This document shows positions 61,834 to 64,000 of a stretch of DNA of 64,000 nt, in pieces; position 1 is the stretch's first letter; the number at the start of each line of letters is the position of its first letter. Location: NCBI GenBank assembly GCA_040954595.2, contig CM082584.2:12958001-13022000 (forward strand), read 5' to 3'. This stretch comes from Balanoglossus misakiensis. Lineage: Eukaryota > Hemichordata. The translations under genes were made by a program, and so were the position numbers. The notes under the pieces are model-generated. The model saw nothing but the letters and a program-made list of their open reading frames with translations. It was not told the DNA's origin and made no database searches.

Positions 61834-64000
61834 GTTGGGTGTTGTTGAAAATCCCATGTGGTTTTCAGGAGTAATGTTCACGTGTACATGTAGGAAAACA
61901 AAATGGTAATATCAGAAATACTATTTTATTCTCATTAGTTCATACATAAGAATGCATATCCTAACATTTGGGCTCCATGTGTTCTGCATAACTTCGGAAT
62001 TCGGATGATCGTTACACCTTCTGTGATTTGCTCTCATTCAAGAGAATTGCATGAATCAACCAATCAAAGTAAAGCTAATATGATATGTTGCTAGGGCTTT
62101 ACAGCTCGTGAATGATTTTTAGATGCATTGGTATGCAGCTCAGAGACAGGTTGCAACTCAACACCACAGAAAATACAGTCAGAAATTCCAAAGGGAGATT
62201 CTGTAACAGTGTAATTCTTACATTCAAAGAGCAGGACCAGGGCCCATACCACTTTAGCTGTGTTTATGCTAGATACATGTCAATAGCAAATGGACTGGTA
62301 AACATTCTTTGAGACTGTCCCAGTTGAGGGCACCCAGCCACCAGCAAATGGACAGCGATGACAAACACCTCTTCCCTACGGCCACATTACCGGTATGTCC
62401 TTGAGTCTACAAGTAGTGGTACTTACTGGTCTGGAATAAAGATCTCACTTTTTTGAAGGGTTGACTGACACTTCACATACACATGCACAGAGGGAAGATG
62501 ACTAAAGTTTTGATGGAAAAATCACTCCTATCCATCCAACTATGTATCCATCGATTCCATGGATCCACCCCTTTCTTCCATCCATGCCTCGGAGCTTTCC
62601 TAATCCTACATTCATCTATCAATCTTCCAAGCTATTCTGTCAGTGTTTATAATTACAACAGGTATTTTGTTTGGCAGAGTGTTTTATTTTATCAATGCCA
62701 CAAAAAAAGATGTTTGGTAATTGTGCAATTGTAGACAATGCACAAGTATTCTTTCAAACTGTTCTACATTGTAGACCATTGTAATGCCATTGTTCTTCCC
62801 TTTGTATTCTTATCCAGGTATCCGACATCCGAGTGAGGATTGTTTTATTTCAAGGTGTTCCTTTGCTTTGAATTTGTGTGTAGCGAATCACAGTTAGCAA
62901 ATAACCCGTAGGTGTAGATTGTGGAATTGTATAGGGTAATTGATCTTGGATTAGTGAATTGCAAGGAAGAGGTTGGAGTATGATGTGATGACCCTGTAAT
63001 TGGTGGAACAGTGTATTGTAAATTGATTGCATTCTGTGGCTGTCTGCATTGTTCGTTTATGATGAAGTAAGTTTGCTACTGAATTTTAACCACTTCATAG
63101 CATTGTCTCTTTATATTTCAGGTGCTGTGATTGAAGTAGCCTTATCCTGAAGTTTATAACTGCTGATATTTTTTGTAAAAGAAGGCATTTGAACTTTGTT
63201 GGTTTCAAGTGCAGGTAAGTAACTAATCTTTTTCTTGCTGAAAAGTTGAAGTTTATTCAAGTAGCATTGTAACATGGCAGAAGTGTTGCAACTTAAAGTA
63301 AGTCTTGAAGGAGTCACAGGTTAGCATGGTTCTTAAACAGGACATGTACCTCTCGCCAAGACTTGCTTTGGTCTGTCACACAGCTGCCCTGTTTTCATAT
63401 AGTGCCTTTGCAACCTAACGCAACTGAACAGGTCAAGACCCTGTGTTTGTGTGTGGTTACTTCTAAGTTTATGTAGCGTATCCAGCATACAGACACGCAG
63501 GTTATGTGTGGCAGAGATTGATCTGGTGTAGACTGTTCAAAGGAAGATAGATGGATGATGAGTTTAAATGCTATTGTTCAAAAGTGACACCAAGAATAAA
63601 GGCAAGGGGTTGAAATTTATTGAGCAGCTGCACACTTGCGTTAGTAATATATAACACGTAGTGACGTTAGTCCTGAAGCAACCAGACATCTTGGCCTGCA
63701 GGAATCTATGCTTGACAGCGTTCCATTGTTCTCAAGGCTTTAAATTTAAGGAAAGATGGACTTCCCTGGTCTTTATGTATATTGTATCTGTTCACCTTTG
63801 TTTCACGGGGCGGTGCAGAGACATCAGTTTTGTAAAGAATTTGAGATCCCCTCTGGCTTTTGTGGCTGTGTGTTGACGATCTGCAAAGTGCAATGAACAG
63901 ACATGGGCATGTCCACCTTGGCGTATCTTTGATGCATGGGTGGGACGGTCGTGGCACAGTAAGGGGTTGTGGCTGGTGGGTGGACCAGTGGCAGGTTGAG

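Larger units (their letters stand above)
56634..64000. other. Right-hand 7.4 kb with no recognised gene
   Basis: Downstream of ASNSD1. It contains the ASNSD1 polyadenylation signal, repeat-like sequence at 56880-57030, short palindromes near 58100-58200 and a perfect long-range inverted repeat (60417-60443 with 61807-61833). A possible untranslated exon is seen at 63121-63213, between a TTTCAG acceptor and a GTAAGT donor. No ORF here has features I recognise as a protein family. It may be an intron or upstream region of a gene beyond the window. Confidence 0.55.

Noticed and set aside
1-64000. tRNA, rRNA and CRISPR features
   Set aside because: I looked for tRNA B-box-like sequence with cloverleaf potential and for regularly spaced repeats and found none I could support.

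Overview
The window is nuclear DNA from an animal, most likely a marine invertebrate. It has spliced genes with GT-AG introns of roughly 150-1300 bp, an activin-type TGF-beta ligand, an ASNSD1 orthologue, many microsatellites and fold-back elements. Cephalochordate or hemichordate would fit the gene content, but the sequence alone does not decide the species.

Left half (about 0.6-32.6 kb, all minus strand): five tandem sulfatase genes of the arylsulfatase B/I/J type, which I reassembled exon by exon with every intron phase closing. They encode 591, 594, 582, 609 and 551 residues. Each has a short first exon (8 codons, 13 in copy 5), a second exon with a charged cytoplasmic tail plus one transmembrane segment, and then the sulfatase domain, so all five look like type II membrane proteins. 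Copies 1-4 keep the formylglycine cysteine and the metal and active-site residues. Copy 5 has a fully open reading frame and conserved gene structure but has lost almost every catalytic residue; it looks like a retained pseudoenzyme.

Middle (35.1-42.7 kb, minus strand): a five-exon SEC11-like (signal peptidase, S26B) gene whose start codon sits alone at the end of exon 1 and whose catalytic Ser and His are replaced, followed by a two-exon activin/inhibin-beta-like ligand gene. The 9 kb gap that follows contains a TTAA-flanked fold-back element of about 617 bp and an unexplained overlapping ORF pair.

Right (51.9-56.6 kb, plus strand): a 13-exon ASNSD1 gene (826 residues) with a glutamine-amidotransferase domain, a long repeat-encoded serine tract and an asparagine-synthetase-like PP-loop domain. 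A tandemly duplicated YY1/TISU-like element lies just upstream. From 56.6 kb to the end I recognise no gene, only repeats and one long-range perfect inverted repeat.

The sulfatase cluster would act on sulfated glycans in the secretory/endosomal system or at the cell surface. The ligand, SEC11-like and ASNSD1 genes are neighbours with no obvious shared pathway.
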